DNA of 64,000 bases, taken from contig NZ_WWGH01000001.1 in assembly GCF_009865135.1 (NCBI RefSeq), forward strand, positions 434,001 to 498,000, in the 5' to 3' direction. Below are positions 8,475-16,456 of this stretch, in pieces (positions within the stretch are counted from its first letter, which is position 1; every line of letters starts with the position of its first letter). The notes beneath the pieces were generated by a model. It saw only the letters and a program-made list of their open reading frames with translations. It did not search any database and had not been told where the DNA came from. Position numbers and translations under genes: made by a program. The DNA is from Streptomyces sp. SID8374 (GTDB lineage Bacteria > Actinomycetota > Actinomycetes > Streptomycetales > Streptomycetaceae).

Positions 8475-8563
8475 CACCCAGTCTCTTACCCCTGAGCAAG
8501 CGCTCGGCACTGTGACCTTGCCAACGGCGGAAACGTCCCTGCACCGCCCTCGCCCGCTCGCCC

Positions 8564-9070
8564 TCAGTCTCGCAGAGCCGTGAACCGCCCCTGGTGGTAG
8601 ACCAGCGGCCGGCCGGCCCCCGACGGGTCGCCGGCCACCGCCTGGGCGATGACGATGCGGTGGTCGCCCGCCGGGATGCGGGCCACGACCCGGCAGACCA
8701 GCCAGGCGGAGACGCCGGCCAGCAGCGGAACGCCCTCGGGGCCGCTGCTCCAGTCGGTGGACGGGCCGAAGCGGTCGGCGCCGCTGCGGGCGAAAGTGGT
8801 GGCGAGCTCCTGCTGGTGCTCGCCGAGTATGTGGACGCCGACGTGCTCGGCCTCGGCCAGCACCGGCCAGCTGGAGGAGGACGTCCCGATGCCGAAGGAG
8901 ATCAGCGGGGGCTCGGCGGCCACCGAGTTGAGCGAGGTGGCGGTGAAGCCGACCGGCCGCTCGCCGGTGGCGGTGATCACCGCGACGCCCGCGGCATGGC
9001 GGCGGAAGACGGAGCGCAGGAGCTCGGGCGAGGCCGTGAGGGAGGAGGCGAGTTCGGGCGATGCCGTCAT
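8564..9070 (-). CDS. flavin reductase family protein (FMN-binding split barrel)
   Basis: The 168-residue protein has the DIM6/NTAB flavin-reductase fold. RRHAAGVAVITATGERPVGF leads into TSLNSVAAEPPLISFGIG, the FMN-contact loop, and a later conserved acidic and histidine segment PAGDHRIVIAQAV. These enzymes reduce FMN or FAD with NAD(P)H, often for a partner monooxygenase. No monooxygenase gene is next to it. ATG 9070 is chosen because GAAGGA lies 7 nt upstream; a longer reading adds 30 arginine-rich residues that look non-coding. The stop is close to the 3' flank of the etf upstream region. Confidence 0.88.
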   Translation of the reverse strand: MTASPELASSLTASPELLRSVFRRHAAGVAVITATGERPVGFTATSLNSVAAEPPLISFGIGTSSSSWPVLAEAEHVGVHILGEHQQELATTFARSGADRFGPSTDWSSGPEGVPLLAGVSAWLVCRVVARIPAGDHRIVIAQAVAGDPSGAGRPLVYHQGRFTALRD

Positions 9071-9266
9071 GGAGGTGTCCTTCTGCGGGAGGGGCGTACG
9101 GGGCCGTGGTTGCTCAGGCACCCGGACAGCGCGCACTCGCGTGGCGTGCGAGGTCCACATGGACCCGGCCGTAGAGAAGGAGTTCTGGCGGCATAGCGTC
9201 AGACTGACGATGCGTGGCGGGTGCAGTCAAGTGCGTCCCGGAATGTGGGAGATGTGTCACGGCCCG

Positions 9267-9593
9267 TCATATGGCCCGTCCCAGCGCCGCGACGACGTCG
9301 GCGGTGCGGGGCTGTCCCGACGCGCGGCGGACCACTTCGCCCGCGCGGTCGAGGACGAGCACGGTCGGCGTCTTCGTGATGCCGAGTTCGCGTACGAGCG
9401 TGAGATGCGCCTCGGCGTCGATCTCGATGTGGGCGACCCCCTCGACCATGGCGGCCACGTCCACGAGCGTGCGGCGGGTGGCCCGGCACGGCTGGCAGAA
9501 GGCGGTGGAGAACTGGACGAGGGTCGCCCGTTCCCCCAGTTCCGCGCCGAGTTGGGCCGCGTCGAGACGCTGCCCGGGTGTTCCGCCGTCCAC
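9267..9593 (-). CDS. thioredoxin family protein with CQPC active site
   Basis: The 108-residue protein is a single thioredoxin domain. STAFCQPCRATRR near residues 29-41 holds the redox pair Cys-Gln-Pro-Cys in place of the usual CGPC. The cis-proline region is ITKTPTVLVLDRAG. It is cytoplasmic, with no signal peptide. The start is GTG 9593, preceded by AGGAGG. The unusual active-site dipeptide suggests a redox potential different from TrxA. The flavin reductase lies downstream on the same strand but 196 bp away, so joint transcription is uncertain. Confidence 0.88.
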   Translation of the reverse strand: MDGGTPGQRLDAAQLGAELGERATLVQFSTAFCQPCRATRRTLVDVAAMVEGVAHIEIDAEAHLTLVRELGITKTPTVLVLDRAGEVVRRASGQPRTADVVAALGRAI

Positions 9594-9822
9594 TGTCGCC
9601 TCCTGATCAGAGCTCTTCGCAAAGAGTCAGCACCGGCCGGGGGCAGGACATTCCCGCAGCTTGGAGGGGGCGCGCACGTGACGAGAATCTCGCGCCCGAG
9701 GCCCACCGGGACTGGCCACGGGCCCGCGCATGGGGCACCATCGCCACAATGCCGAAAACCTACGGCTGCGTAACTTCCGCCGGGAGAACCCTCCCCAGGC
9801 GCTGAAGAAGGGTCTTCTCCAG

Positions 9823-10545
9823 ATGGCAGAACTCGTCTATCGACCGGTCATCGGCGCCGCTCGCACACTGTTCAAGGCGCTCGACCTGAAGATCGACACT
9901 CAGGGTTCGGAGCACATCCCGAAGACCGGTGGCGCGGTGCTGGTCAGCAACCACATCAGCTATCTCGACTTCATCTTCACCGGCCTGGGCGCCCTGCCGC
10001 AGAAGCGGCTCGTCCGCTTCATGGCGAAGGAGTCGGTCTTCCGGCACAAGGTCTCCGGTCCGCTGATGCGCGGGATGAAGCACATTCCGGTCGACCGGAA
10101 CCAGGGCGAGGACGCGTACGCGCACGCCCTGGAGTCGCTGCGTTCCGGTGAGATCGTCGGTGTCTTCCCCGAGGCCACCATCTCCCAGTCGTTCACGCTG
10201 AAGAGCTTCAAGTCGGGTGCCGCGCGCCTCGCCCAGGAGGCCGGGGTTCCGCTGATCCCGATGGCGCTGTGGGGCACGCAGCGGATCTGGACCAAGGGGC
10301 GGCCGCGCAACTTCAAGCGCAGCCACATCCCGATCACCATCCGGGTCGGCGAGCCCGTGGAGGCGCCCGCCGACCAGTACGCGGGTGCCATCACCCGGCG
10401 GCTGCGGGAGCGCGTGCAGGAGCTGCTGGAGGCCGCCCAGCGGGCGTACCCGGTGCGCCCGAAGGACGCGAGTGACACGTGGTGGGTCCCCGCCCATCTC
10501 GGCGGTACGGCCCCGACCCCGGCCCAGGTCCGCGAGCTCGGCTGA
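9823..10545 (+). CDS. 1-acyl-sn-glycerol-3-phosphate acyltransferase (PlsC family)
   Basis: This 240-residue membrane-associated enzyme transfers an acyl group to lysophosphatidate or a related acceptor in phospholipid synthesis. The catalytic HX4D motif is in SNHISYLDFIF at about residues 45-55. The second block is MKHIPVDRN, the third FPEATISQSF (PEG-type substrate motif), and the fourth VPLIPMALWGTQ. ATG 9823 is chosen because the family-like sequence starts there; GAAGAAGG lies upstream at a slightly long distance of 11 nt. An upstream ATG at 9730 lacks a ribosome site. A hairpin terminator follows directly. Confidence 0.92.
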   Translation: MAELVYRPVIGAARTLFKALDLKIDTQGSEHIPKTGGAVLVSNHISYLDFIFTGLGALPQKRLVRFMAKESVFRHKVSGPLMRGMKHIPVDRNQGEDAYAHALESLRSGEIVGVFPEATISQSFTLKSFKSGAARLAQEAGVPLIPMALWGTQRIWTKGRPRNFKRSHIPITIRVGEPVEAPADQYAGAITRRLRERVQELLEAAQRAYPVRPKDASDTWWVPAHLGGTAPTPAQVRELG

Positions 10546-10556
10546 CCGAACCCCCC

Positions 10557-10587
10557 TGAGCCCCCGGCGTGTGCCGCCGGGGGCTCA
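10557..10587. terminator. hairpin terminator after plsC-like gene
   Basis: Arms 10557-10569 and 10575-10587 form a perfect 13-bp stem (TGAGCCCCCGGCG on the left) with a 5-nt loop, 11 bp past the acyltransferase stop. Confidence 0.85.
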
Positions 10588-10633
10588 CGTCGGGGTTCCG
10601 CCCGGTCGGCTCCATGGCCCCTGAGCGCACGAA

Positions 10634-10671
10634 GCGGCCGACCGGAGATCCATCGATTTCCGGTCGGCCGC
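10634..10671. terminator. hairpin terminator after threonine aldolase (minus strand)
   Basis: Arms 10634-10646 and 10659-10671 form a perfect 13-bp stem with a 12-nt loop. It lies 26 bp beyond the stop of the minus-strand aldolase gene, back to back with the plsC terminator. Confidence 0.8.
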
Positions 10672-10697
10672 ATACTCATACGCAGGTTTAGCTGCTG

Positions 10698-11759
10698 CTA
10701 CCGCGCCATTTCTTCCTTCAGCGCCTGGAGGAAGGCGTCGACATCGTCCTCCCGGGTGTCGAACGCGCACATCCAGCGGACGTCACCGGCGGTCTCGTCC
10801 CAGAAGTAGAAGCGGAAGCGCTTCTGGAGCCGCTCGCTGACCGCGTGCGGCAGCCTCGCGAAGACGGCGTTGGCCTGGACCGGGTAGAGGATCTCCACGC
10901 CGTCGATGGCGCGCACGCCCTCGGCGAGGCGCTGGGCCATGGCGTTGGCGTGGCGGGCGTTGCGCAGCCACAGATCCTTGGCGAGCAGCGCCTCCAGCTG
11001 GACGGAGACAAAGCGCATCTTGGAGGCGAGCTGCATGGAGAGCTTGCGCAGGTGCTTCATCGCCCGGACAGCGTCCGGGTTGAGCACGACGACGGCCTCG
11101 CCGAACAGGGCGCCGTTCTTCGTGCCGCCGAAGGACAGCACGTCGACGCCGACCGTGTTGGTGAACGTCCGCATCGGCACGTCCAGGGAGGCGGCGGCGT
11201 TGGCTATCCGGGCCCCGTCGAGGTGCACCTTCATGCCGTGCCCGTGGGCGTGGTCGCAGATGGCGCGGATCTCGTCCGGGGTGTAGACGGTGCCCAGCTC
11301 GGTGTTCTGGGTGATCGAGACGACCTGCGGCATGGCCCGGTGCTCGTCGTCCCAGCCGTACGCCTGCCGGTCGATCAGCTCGGGGGTGAGCTTGCCGTCC
11401 GGCGTGGGTACGGTGAGGAGCTTGAGGCCGCCCATCCGCTCGGGCGCGCCGCCCTCGTCCACGTTGATGTGGGCGGACTCGGCGCAGATGACCGCGCCCC
11501 AGCGGTCGGTGAGCGCCTGGAGGGCCACCACGTTGGCGCCGGTGCCGTTGAAGACCGGGAAGGCCTCGGCGGTGGGGCCGAAGTGGCTGTGCATGACGCG
11601 CTGGAGGTGGCCGGTGTAGTCGTCCTCGCCGTAGGCGACCTGGTGGCCCCCGTTGGCGAGGGCGATGGCCGCGAGGACCTCGGGGTGCGCACCGGCGTAG
11701 TTGTCGCTCGCGAACCCGCGCACCTGCGGGTCGTGGTGGCGGCGCGCGTCGGTCCTCAC
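10698..11759 (-). CDS. threonine aldolase family protein
   Basis: This 353-residue PLP enzyme of fold type I probably cleaves threonine or a related beta-hydroxy amino acid to glycine and an aldehyde. Family blocks are FASDNYAGAHPEV at the N terminus, GEDDYTGHLQ, FNGTGANVVAL, VHLDGARIANAA, and the PLP lysine in SFGGTKNGALFG. GTG 11759 overlaps the stop of the upstream SDR gene as GTGA, so translation is probably coupled. It is the last gene of a three-gene operon with the DUF6421 protein and the SDR. The joint pathway is unknown. Confidence 0.9.
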   Translation of the reverse strand: MRTDARRHHDPQVRGFASDNYAGAHPEVLAAIALANGGHQVAYGEDDYTGHLQRVMHSHFGPTAEAFPVFNGTGANVVALQALTDRWGAVICAESAHINVDEGGAPERMGGLKLLTVPTPDGKLTPELIDRQAYGWDDEHRAMPQVVSITQNTELGTVYTPDEIRAICDHAHGHGMKVHLDGARIANAAASLDVPMRTFTNTVGVDVLSFGGTKNGALFGEAVVVLNPDAVRAMKHLRKLSMQLASKMRFVSVQLEALLAKDLWLRNARHANAMAQRLAEGVRAIDGVEILYPVQANAVFARLPHAVSERLQKRFRFYFWDETAGDVRWMCAFDTREDDVDAFLQALKEEMAR

Positions 11760-12523
11760 GTTTGCGGGGTCAGCCACAGGCGCTTTCCGTTCACTTCGGG
11801 GGCGGGCTTGTCCCAGACGCCGGCGATGGCCTCGGCCAGCTCCGTGACGTCGGTGAAGCCCGCGAACTTCGCATTCGGGCGCTCGGCGCGCATGGCGTCG
11901 TTCACCAGTGCCTTGACCACCAGGATCGCAGCCGCTGCCGCCGGGCCGTCCTCGCCCCCCGCCTTGCGGAAGGCGTCCCCGAGCGCCAGGGTCCACGCCT
12001 CGGCCGCCGCCTTGGAGGCGGAGTAGGCCGCGTTGCCCGCGGTGGGCTTGCCCGCGCCGGCCGCGCTGATCAGCAGGTAGCGGCCCTTGTCGCTGCGCTG
12101 GAGGGGCTCCTGGAAGGCCAGTGAGGTGGACTGGACGGTGCGGATCAGCAGCTTCTCCAGCGTGTCCCAGTCCGCGAGGCTGGTCTCCTGGAAGCTGGGG
12201 CTGCCGCGCCAGCCGCCGACGAGGTGGACCAGGCCGTCGATCCGGCCGAACTCGGCCTCGGTCCGCTTGGCCCAGTCCCGGGCGGCGTCGAGGTCGAACA
12301 GGTCGACGGTCTCCCCGGTGACGGTCGCCCCGCCGTGGGCGTAGCGGGCGGCGTCCACCGCCTCGGCGAGCCGCTCCGGGTTGGCGTCGCAGCCGACGAC
12401 GACCGCGCCGGCCTCCGCGAGGCGCAGCAGCGTCGCGCGGCCCGCGGGCCCCGCCGCTCCGGCGACCGCGATCACAGCCCCTTCGAGCACACCCGTCCCC
12501 TCGCCCTTGCCGATTCCGTTCAT
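11756..12523 (-). CDS. short-chain dehydrogenase/reductase
   Basis: The 255-residue protein has a Rossmann fold. The nucleotide loop [12 protein letters not shown] near residue 20 replaces the common TGxxxGxG, and the active-site pair is in YSASKAAAEAW. It is therefore a diverged NAD(P)-dependent reductase. ATG 12523 follows GAGGAGG at 8 nt; an alternative GTG at 12553 overlaps the stop of the upstream DUF6421 gene as GTGA. Gene order with DUF6421 and the threonine aldolase suggests one pathway. The natural substrate is not apparent. Confidence 0.85.
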   Translation of the reverse strand: MNGIGKGEGTGVLEGAVIAVAGAAGPAGRATLLRLAEAGAVVVGCDANPERLAEAVDAARYAHGGATVTGETVDLFDLDAARDWAKRTEAEFGRIDGLVHLVGGWRGSPSFQETSLADWDTLEKLLIRTVQSTSLAFQEPLQRSDKGRYLLISAAGAGKPTAGNAAYSASKAAAEAWTLALGDAFRKAGGEDGPAAAAAILVVKALVNDAMRAERPNAKFAGFTDVTELAEAIAGVWDKPAPEVNGKRLWLTPQT

Positions 12524-12549
12524 GGCCACCGCCTCCTCGGGAGATGCGT

Positions 12550-13947
12550 TCACGCGGCTGCCTGCTCGGCGCTCGCGGCGGTAATTCCCTTGGTGGAGGC
12601 AATCACGTGCTTCAGCTTCTTGGCGAGCGCCTCATAGAACATGCTCAGGGGAAACTCGTCCGGAAGCACGTCGTCGACGAGCTTGCGAGGGGGTTGTGTG
12701 AGGTCCAGGGCGTCGGGGCCCTTGGCCCAGGTGGATCCGGGGTGCGGGGCGAGGTAGGTGGAGACCAGGTCGTAGGCGGCGAACCAGTGGACCAGCTTGG
12801 GGCGGTCGATGCCGTCGCGGTAGAGCTTCTCGATCTCGGCGCAGAGCTGGTTGGTGACCTGCGGGGCCAGCTCCCAGTCGATCTTCAGCGTGTTGTCGGT
12901 CCAGCGGACGACGTCGTGCTTGTGGAGGTAGGCGAAGAGCAGCTGCCCGCCGAGGCCGTCGTAGTTGCGGACGCGCTCGCCGGTGACCGGGAAGCGGAAC
13001 ATCCGGTCGAAGAGGACCGCGTACTGGACGTCGCGGCCGTGGGCGTTGCCCTCGGCCTCCAGCTTCACGGCCTCCTTGAAGGCGGTGAGGTCGCAGCGCA
13101 GCTCCTCCAGGCCGTACATCCAGAACGGCTGGCGCTGCTTGATCATGAACGGGTCGAACGGCAGGTCGCCGTGGCTGTGGGTGCGGTCGTGGACCATGTC
13201 CCACAGGACGAAGGCCTGCTCGCAGCGGCTCTGGTCGCCGATCATCTCGCGGATGTCCTCGGGCAGCTCCAGGCCGAGCAGCTCCACGGAGGCCTCGGTG
13301 ACGCGGCGGAAGCGGGCGGCCTCGCGGTCGCAGAAGATGCCGCCCCAGGTGAAGCGCTCGGGGGCCTCGCGCACGGCGATGGTCTCCGGGAAGAGGACCG
13401 CGGAGTTGGTGTCGTAACCGGCGGTGAAGTCCTCGAAGGTGATCCCGCAGAAGAGCGGGTTGTCGTAGCGGGTGGCTTCGAGGCCGGCGAGCCACTCGGG
13501 CCAGACCATCTTCAGCACGACCGCTTCGAGGTTGCGGTCCGGGTTGCCGTTCTGCGTGTACATCGCGAAGACGACCAGGTGCTGGAGGCCGTCGACACGG
13601 TTCTGCGCGGGCTGGAAGGCGAGCAGCGAGTCCAGGAAGTCCGGCACGCGGAAGCCGTCGGCGGCCCAGCGGCGCAGGTCGGTGACGAGCGCACGGTGGT
13701 AGGCGGCGTCGTGCGGCAGCAGCGGGGAGAGCTCCTCCACCGCGCCGATCACGCGCTCCAGGACCCGCTCGACGGTCGCGGGGGACGGGGCGTCCTCGGC
13801 CTCGAAGTCGATGGAGCCGTCCTTGGACTGCCAGGGGCGGATCTCCTCGACGGCATCCCTGAGCGCGGGCCACGCCGGGTGCTCGACCACCCGGGGGGCA
13901 GCAGCTATCGCGCCGTCGGCGGCATCGTGCACAAGAATTTCCGTCAT
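12550..13947 (-). CDS. DUF6421 family protein
   Basis: The 465-residue cytoplasmic protein has no signal peptide or membrane segment and no catalytic motif that I recognise. Conserved-looking blocks include FAMYTQNGNPDRNLEAVVLK, MVHDRTHSHGDLPFDPFMIK and WFAAYDLVSTYLAPHPGSTW. The histidine- and aspartate-rich HDRTHSHGD could bind metal, which is only inference. It heads the operon with an SDR and a threonine aldolase. ATG 13947 starts the frame; the leader GTTCTCCCGTGGAGGAAGTG contains GGAGGA about 6 nt upstream of the start. A symmetric CTTCAC/GTGAAG site lies about 56 bp upstream. Confidence 0.88.
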   Translation of the reverse strand: MTEILVHDAADGAIAAAPRVVEHPAWPALRDAVEEIRPWQSKDGSIDFEAEDAPSPATVERVLERVIGAVEELSPLLPHDAAYHRALVTDLRRWAADGFRVPDFLDSLLAFQPAQNRVDGLQHLVVFAMYTQNGNPDRNLEAVVLKMVWPEWLAGLEATRYDNPLFCGITFEDFTAGYDTNSAVLFPETIAVREAPERFTWGGIFCDREAARFRRVTEASVELLGLELPEDIREMIGDQSRCEQAFVLWDMVHDRTHSHGDLPFDPFMIKQRQPFWMYGLEELRCDLTAFKEAVKLEAEGNAHGRDVQYAVLFDRMFRFPVTGERVRNYDGLGGQLLFAYLHKHDVVRWTDNTLKIDWELAPQVTNQLCAEIEKLYRDGIDRPKLVHWFAAYDLVSTYLAPHPGSTWAKGPDALDLTQPPRKLVDDVLPDEFPLSMFYEALAKKLKHVIASTKGITAASAEQAAA

Positions 13948-14002
13948 AACACTTCCTCCACGGGAGAACCTCGCGTTCAGTCACCGTAGCCGCGCGGGGT
14001 TA

Positions 14003-14018
14003 CTTCACACAAGTGAAG
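14003..14018. promoter_or_regulatory. inverted repeat CTTCAC/GTGAAG upstream of DUF6421 operon
   Basis: CTTCACACAAGTGAAG is a perfect 6-bp inverted repeat around ACAA, 56 bp upstream of the DUF6421 start. It lies in the roughly 300-bp spacer shared with the divergent phosphodiesterase gene, which otherwise holds no gene. It looks like an operator, factor unknown. Confidence 0.45.
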
Positions 14019-14253
14019 CCCCGAAAATTATCCTGCCGAACCCCTATGGTCACCGCTGTTTTTCCTGCCGTACGCCGGGTAGGCGCACAGTTCCATCAGT
14101 CGTTCCGGCGTCCGGCCGACCCGGCCCGCACAGCGGCAGACATCCGCGGCCCCGGCCGTTACCCTCCCCAGTGCCGTGATGCCGGATCTCCGTCCGTATC
14201 TCCGTGCGGGCAGGAGCAGTTGGCGGTCAGCCGCCGACGGAAACGAGGTCGCC

Positions 14254-14937
14254 TTGTCCTTTCTCACCCTGGGTCACCGTGGAGTGATGGGCGTAGAGCC
14301 CGAGAACACCCTGCGCTCCTTCGTCCGCGCGGAGGAGGCGGGGATGGACGCCATCGAACTGGATCTCCACCTCAGCAAGGACGGCGCGCTCGCCGTGATG
14401 CACGACGCCGACGTGGACCGCACGACCGACGGCACCGGGCCGATCGCGGGCAAGACCCTGGCGGAGCTGCGGGAACTCGACGCCGGGAAGGGGGAGCGGA
14501 TCCCGGTCTTCGAGGAGGTCCTGGACGCGGTGGAGGCCCCGCTCCAGGCCGAGATCAAGGACGTGGCGGCGGCCCGGGCGCTGGCGGAGGTGATCCTGGC
14601 GCGCGATCTGGTGGGGCGGGTGGAGGTCTCCTCGTTCCACGACGAGGCGGTCACCGAGATCGCCCGGCTGGTGCCGGGGGTACGTACGGTCCTCATCGCC
14701 AGCCGCTGGAGCGGGGACATCGTGGAGCGGGCCAAGGCGGCGGGCGCGGCGACGCTGGCGCTGAACATCCGCCGGCTCACGCTGGAGGTGGTGGAGCTGG
14801 CCCACGCGGAGAGCGTCAAGGTGATCGGCTGGGTGGTGAACACCCAGGACCAGCTGCGGCTCGCCCGGGCGCTGAACCTGGACGGAGCGACCACCGACTT
14901 CCCCGAGATCCGCCGCACGGGCCGCTTCACCGCGTGA
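14254..14937 (+). CDS. glycerophosphodiester phosphodiesterase
   Basis: The 227-residue enzyme hydrolyses glycerophosphodiesters to glycerol-3-phosphate and an alcohol, using the GDPD TIM barrel. The signature is complete: GHRGVMGVEPENTLRSF at the N terminus, then AIELDLHLSKDGALAVMHD with the metal-binding Glu, Asp and His, and later EIKD and GWVVNT. No signal peptide is seen, so it acts in the cytoplasm. TTG 14254 is preferred because CGAGG lies upstream and the family sequence begins there; an ATG at 14176 would add a non-family extension. Confidence 0.88.
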   Translation: MSFLTLGHRGVMGVEPENTLRSFVRAEEAGMDAIELDLHLSKDGALAVMHDADVDRTTDGTGPIAGKTLAELRELDAGKGERIPVFEEVLDAVEAPLQAEIKDVAAARALAEVILARDLVGRVEVSSFHDEAVTEIARLVPGVRTVLIASRWSGDIVERAKAAGAATLALNIRRLTLEVVELAHAESVKVIGWVVNTQDQLRLARALNLDGATTDFPEIRRTGRFTA

Positions 14938-14959
14938 GGCCCCCGGCCCCTGTCAGGCC

Positions 14960-15517
14960 TCAGGCCGAGGCGATGTCCTTGACCAGGAGCTCGAAGGCCA
15001 GGTCGTCCCGCTGCGGGATGCCGAAGCGCTCGTCGCCGTACGGGAACGGCGTGAGCTGCCCCGTACGCCGGTAGCCGCGCCGCTCGTACCAGGCGATCAG
15101 CTCCTCACGCGCCGATATCACCGTCATGTGCATCTCGGCCACGCCCCAGCTCTCCCGGGCCGTGCGCTCGGCCTCGGCGATGATCACCTTGCCGAGGCCG
15201 CCGCCCTGGGCGCCCGGACGGACCGCGAACATGCCGAAGTACGCGGCCTCGCCACGTCGTTCGAGCTGGCAGCAGGCGATCAGTTCGCCGTCGCGCTCCA
15301 CCGCCAGCAGCCGGCCCGCGGGAGCGTTGATGACCGCGCGCACACCGTCCTCGTCGGTCCGCTGCCCCTCCAGGAGGTCGGCCTCGGTGGTCCAGCCTGC
15401 GCGGCTGGAGTCGCCGCGGTAGGCCGACTCGATGAGCGCCACCAGCGCGGGCGCGTCCGCGTCGGTCGCGTCGCGGAAGGTCAGGCGGGCCGAGCCGGGG
15501 GGCGTGGCGGTGTCCAT
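14960..15517 (-). CDS. GNAT family N-acetyltransferase
   Basis: This 185-residue acetyl-CoA-dependent acyltransferase has a typical GNAT core. RDATDADAPALVALIESAYR starts the fold, VRPGAQGGGLGKVIIAEAE is motif A with the pyrophosphate-binding Gln/Gly run, and ELIAWYERRGYRRTG is the late motif B. Substrate unknown. ATG 15517 follows GGAG at 9 nt. The gene converges with the phosphodiesterase gene 22 bp away. Confidence 0.88.
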   Translation of the reverse strand: MDTATPPGSARLTFRDATDADAPALVALIESAYRGDSSRAGWTTEADLLEGQRTDEDGVRAVINAPAGRLLAVERDGELIACCQLERRGEAAYFGMFAVRPGAQGGGLGKVIIAEAERTARESWGVAEMHMTVISAREELIAWYERRGYRRTGQLTPFPYGDERFGIPQRDDLAFELLVKDIASA

Positions 15518-15750
15518 GGTGGAACGCTCCGTTCTCTGCTGCTTCTCTGCTGCTCTCCACGTGCCGTGCACGCGTGCGGGTCGAGGGTAACGCGACCCGG
15601 AGCGCCCCTTCCGGGCCCCGGCGCACCCCCTTCACGCCCCTGCGCGCCGGGTTCGACGGCTCGCGCTCGGGCATCGACTACAGCGGTGCCGTACGCCGCT
15701 CCAACGGCGCGGTACGCCCGGCTGTACGTCCGAGGGGGGGGAGGTTTCGC

Positions 15751-16359
15751 GTGCACGGAGGGGTCCTGGCCGGCTGGCTGATGGTGGCGTTGTGCGCGGT
15801 GAGCGGCGCCTACTGCCTGCTGCGCACCCGCACCGGCACCCCGCAGGAGCGCGGGACCGCGCGCGGTGAGGCGCTGATGGGCTTCGGCATGGCGGCGATG
15901 GCCCTGCCCGCGGCGGTCCTGACGCTCCCGGAGGGGACCTGGGCGGTGTACGGCGTGGTCTTCGGCGCCGCCGCGCTGCGGGCGCTCCGGTCGGCCCGGC
16001 GCGGCGCCCACCATCTGCACCACCTGGTCGGTTCGCTGGCGATGGTCTACATGGCCGTGGCGATGGCCCCGGGGGCGGCGGGCGCGGGCGGGCATGCCGG
16101 GCACGGAGCGGCGGCGGGCGGCGCGGGGGGCGTGCCGCTGCTCACGGGGGTGCTGCTCCTCTACTACGCGCTGTACGTGCTGCGCTCCGCCGGACACCTC
16201 ATACCGGCGGGCACGGGCGTCGCGAGCTTCGCGGGCGGCAGTGCGGAGGGGGTCGTACGCGGCGGCGGGGGCGGCGCGGCGGGCGGGGGGAACGAGCTGA
16301 CGATGGCCTGCCGGCTCACGATGGGCATCGCCATGCTCGCCATGCTTCTCACTCTGTGA
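15751..16359 (+). CDS. DUF5134 integral membrane protein
   Basis: The 202-residue protein has about five predicted hydrophobic segments: VLAGWLMVALCAVSGAYCLL near the start, ALMGFGMAAMALPAAVLTL, a histidine-rich HHLHHLVGSLAMVYMAVAM, VPLLTGVLLLYYALYVL, and a C-terminal LTMGIAMLAMLLTL. This is the layout of DUF5134 proteins in Streptomyces; the function is unknown. The histidines on one helix (HHLHHL) and in GHAGHG might bind metal or heme, which is inference. GGGAGG precedes GTG 15751. A peptidase M56 membrane gene follows 97 bp downstream. Confidence 0.8.
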   Translation: MHGGVLAGWLMVALCAVSGAYCLLRTRTGTPQERGTARGEALMGFGMAAMALPAAVLTLPEGTWAVYGVVFGAAALRALRSARRGAHHLHHLVGSLAMVYMAVAMAPGAAGAGGHAGHGAAAGGAGGVPLLTGVLLLYYALYVLRSAGHLIPAGTGVASFAGGSAEGVVRGGGGGAAGGGNELTMACRLTMGIAMLAMLLTL

Positions 16360-16456
16360 GACGGATCGCGGGACAGAGGCCTTCCCCGCCGTGGTCTACG
16401 TCACTTGCCGGGCGCAGCCGTACCCCCGGATCGCCCGCCCCTCATAGGCTGACGCC

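Noticed and set aside
6383..8515. A 710-codon open frame on the plus strand
   Set aside because: It is exactly antisense to etfA and etfB, is rich in Arg, Gly and Leu, and has no family-like segment. It is a GC-rich shadow.
9604..9630. Palindrome around GCTCTTCGCAAAGAG between thioredoxin and acyltransferase genes
   Set aside because: The arms are only about five bases and imperfect, with no clear link to either promoter.
10698..12602. A single 634-codon frame covering threonine aldolase and SDR
   Set aside because: Its N-terminal half is the SDR read out of frame. The real aldolase starts at the GTG overlapping the SDR stop at 11756-11759.
14176..14253. Longer N terminus for the glycerophosphodiester phosphodiesterase
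   Set aside because: The 26 extra residues do not look like a signal peptide and no ribosome site precedes ATG 14176; TTG 14254 has CGAGG upstream.
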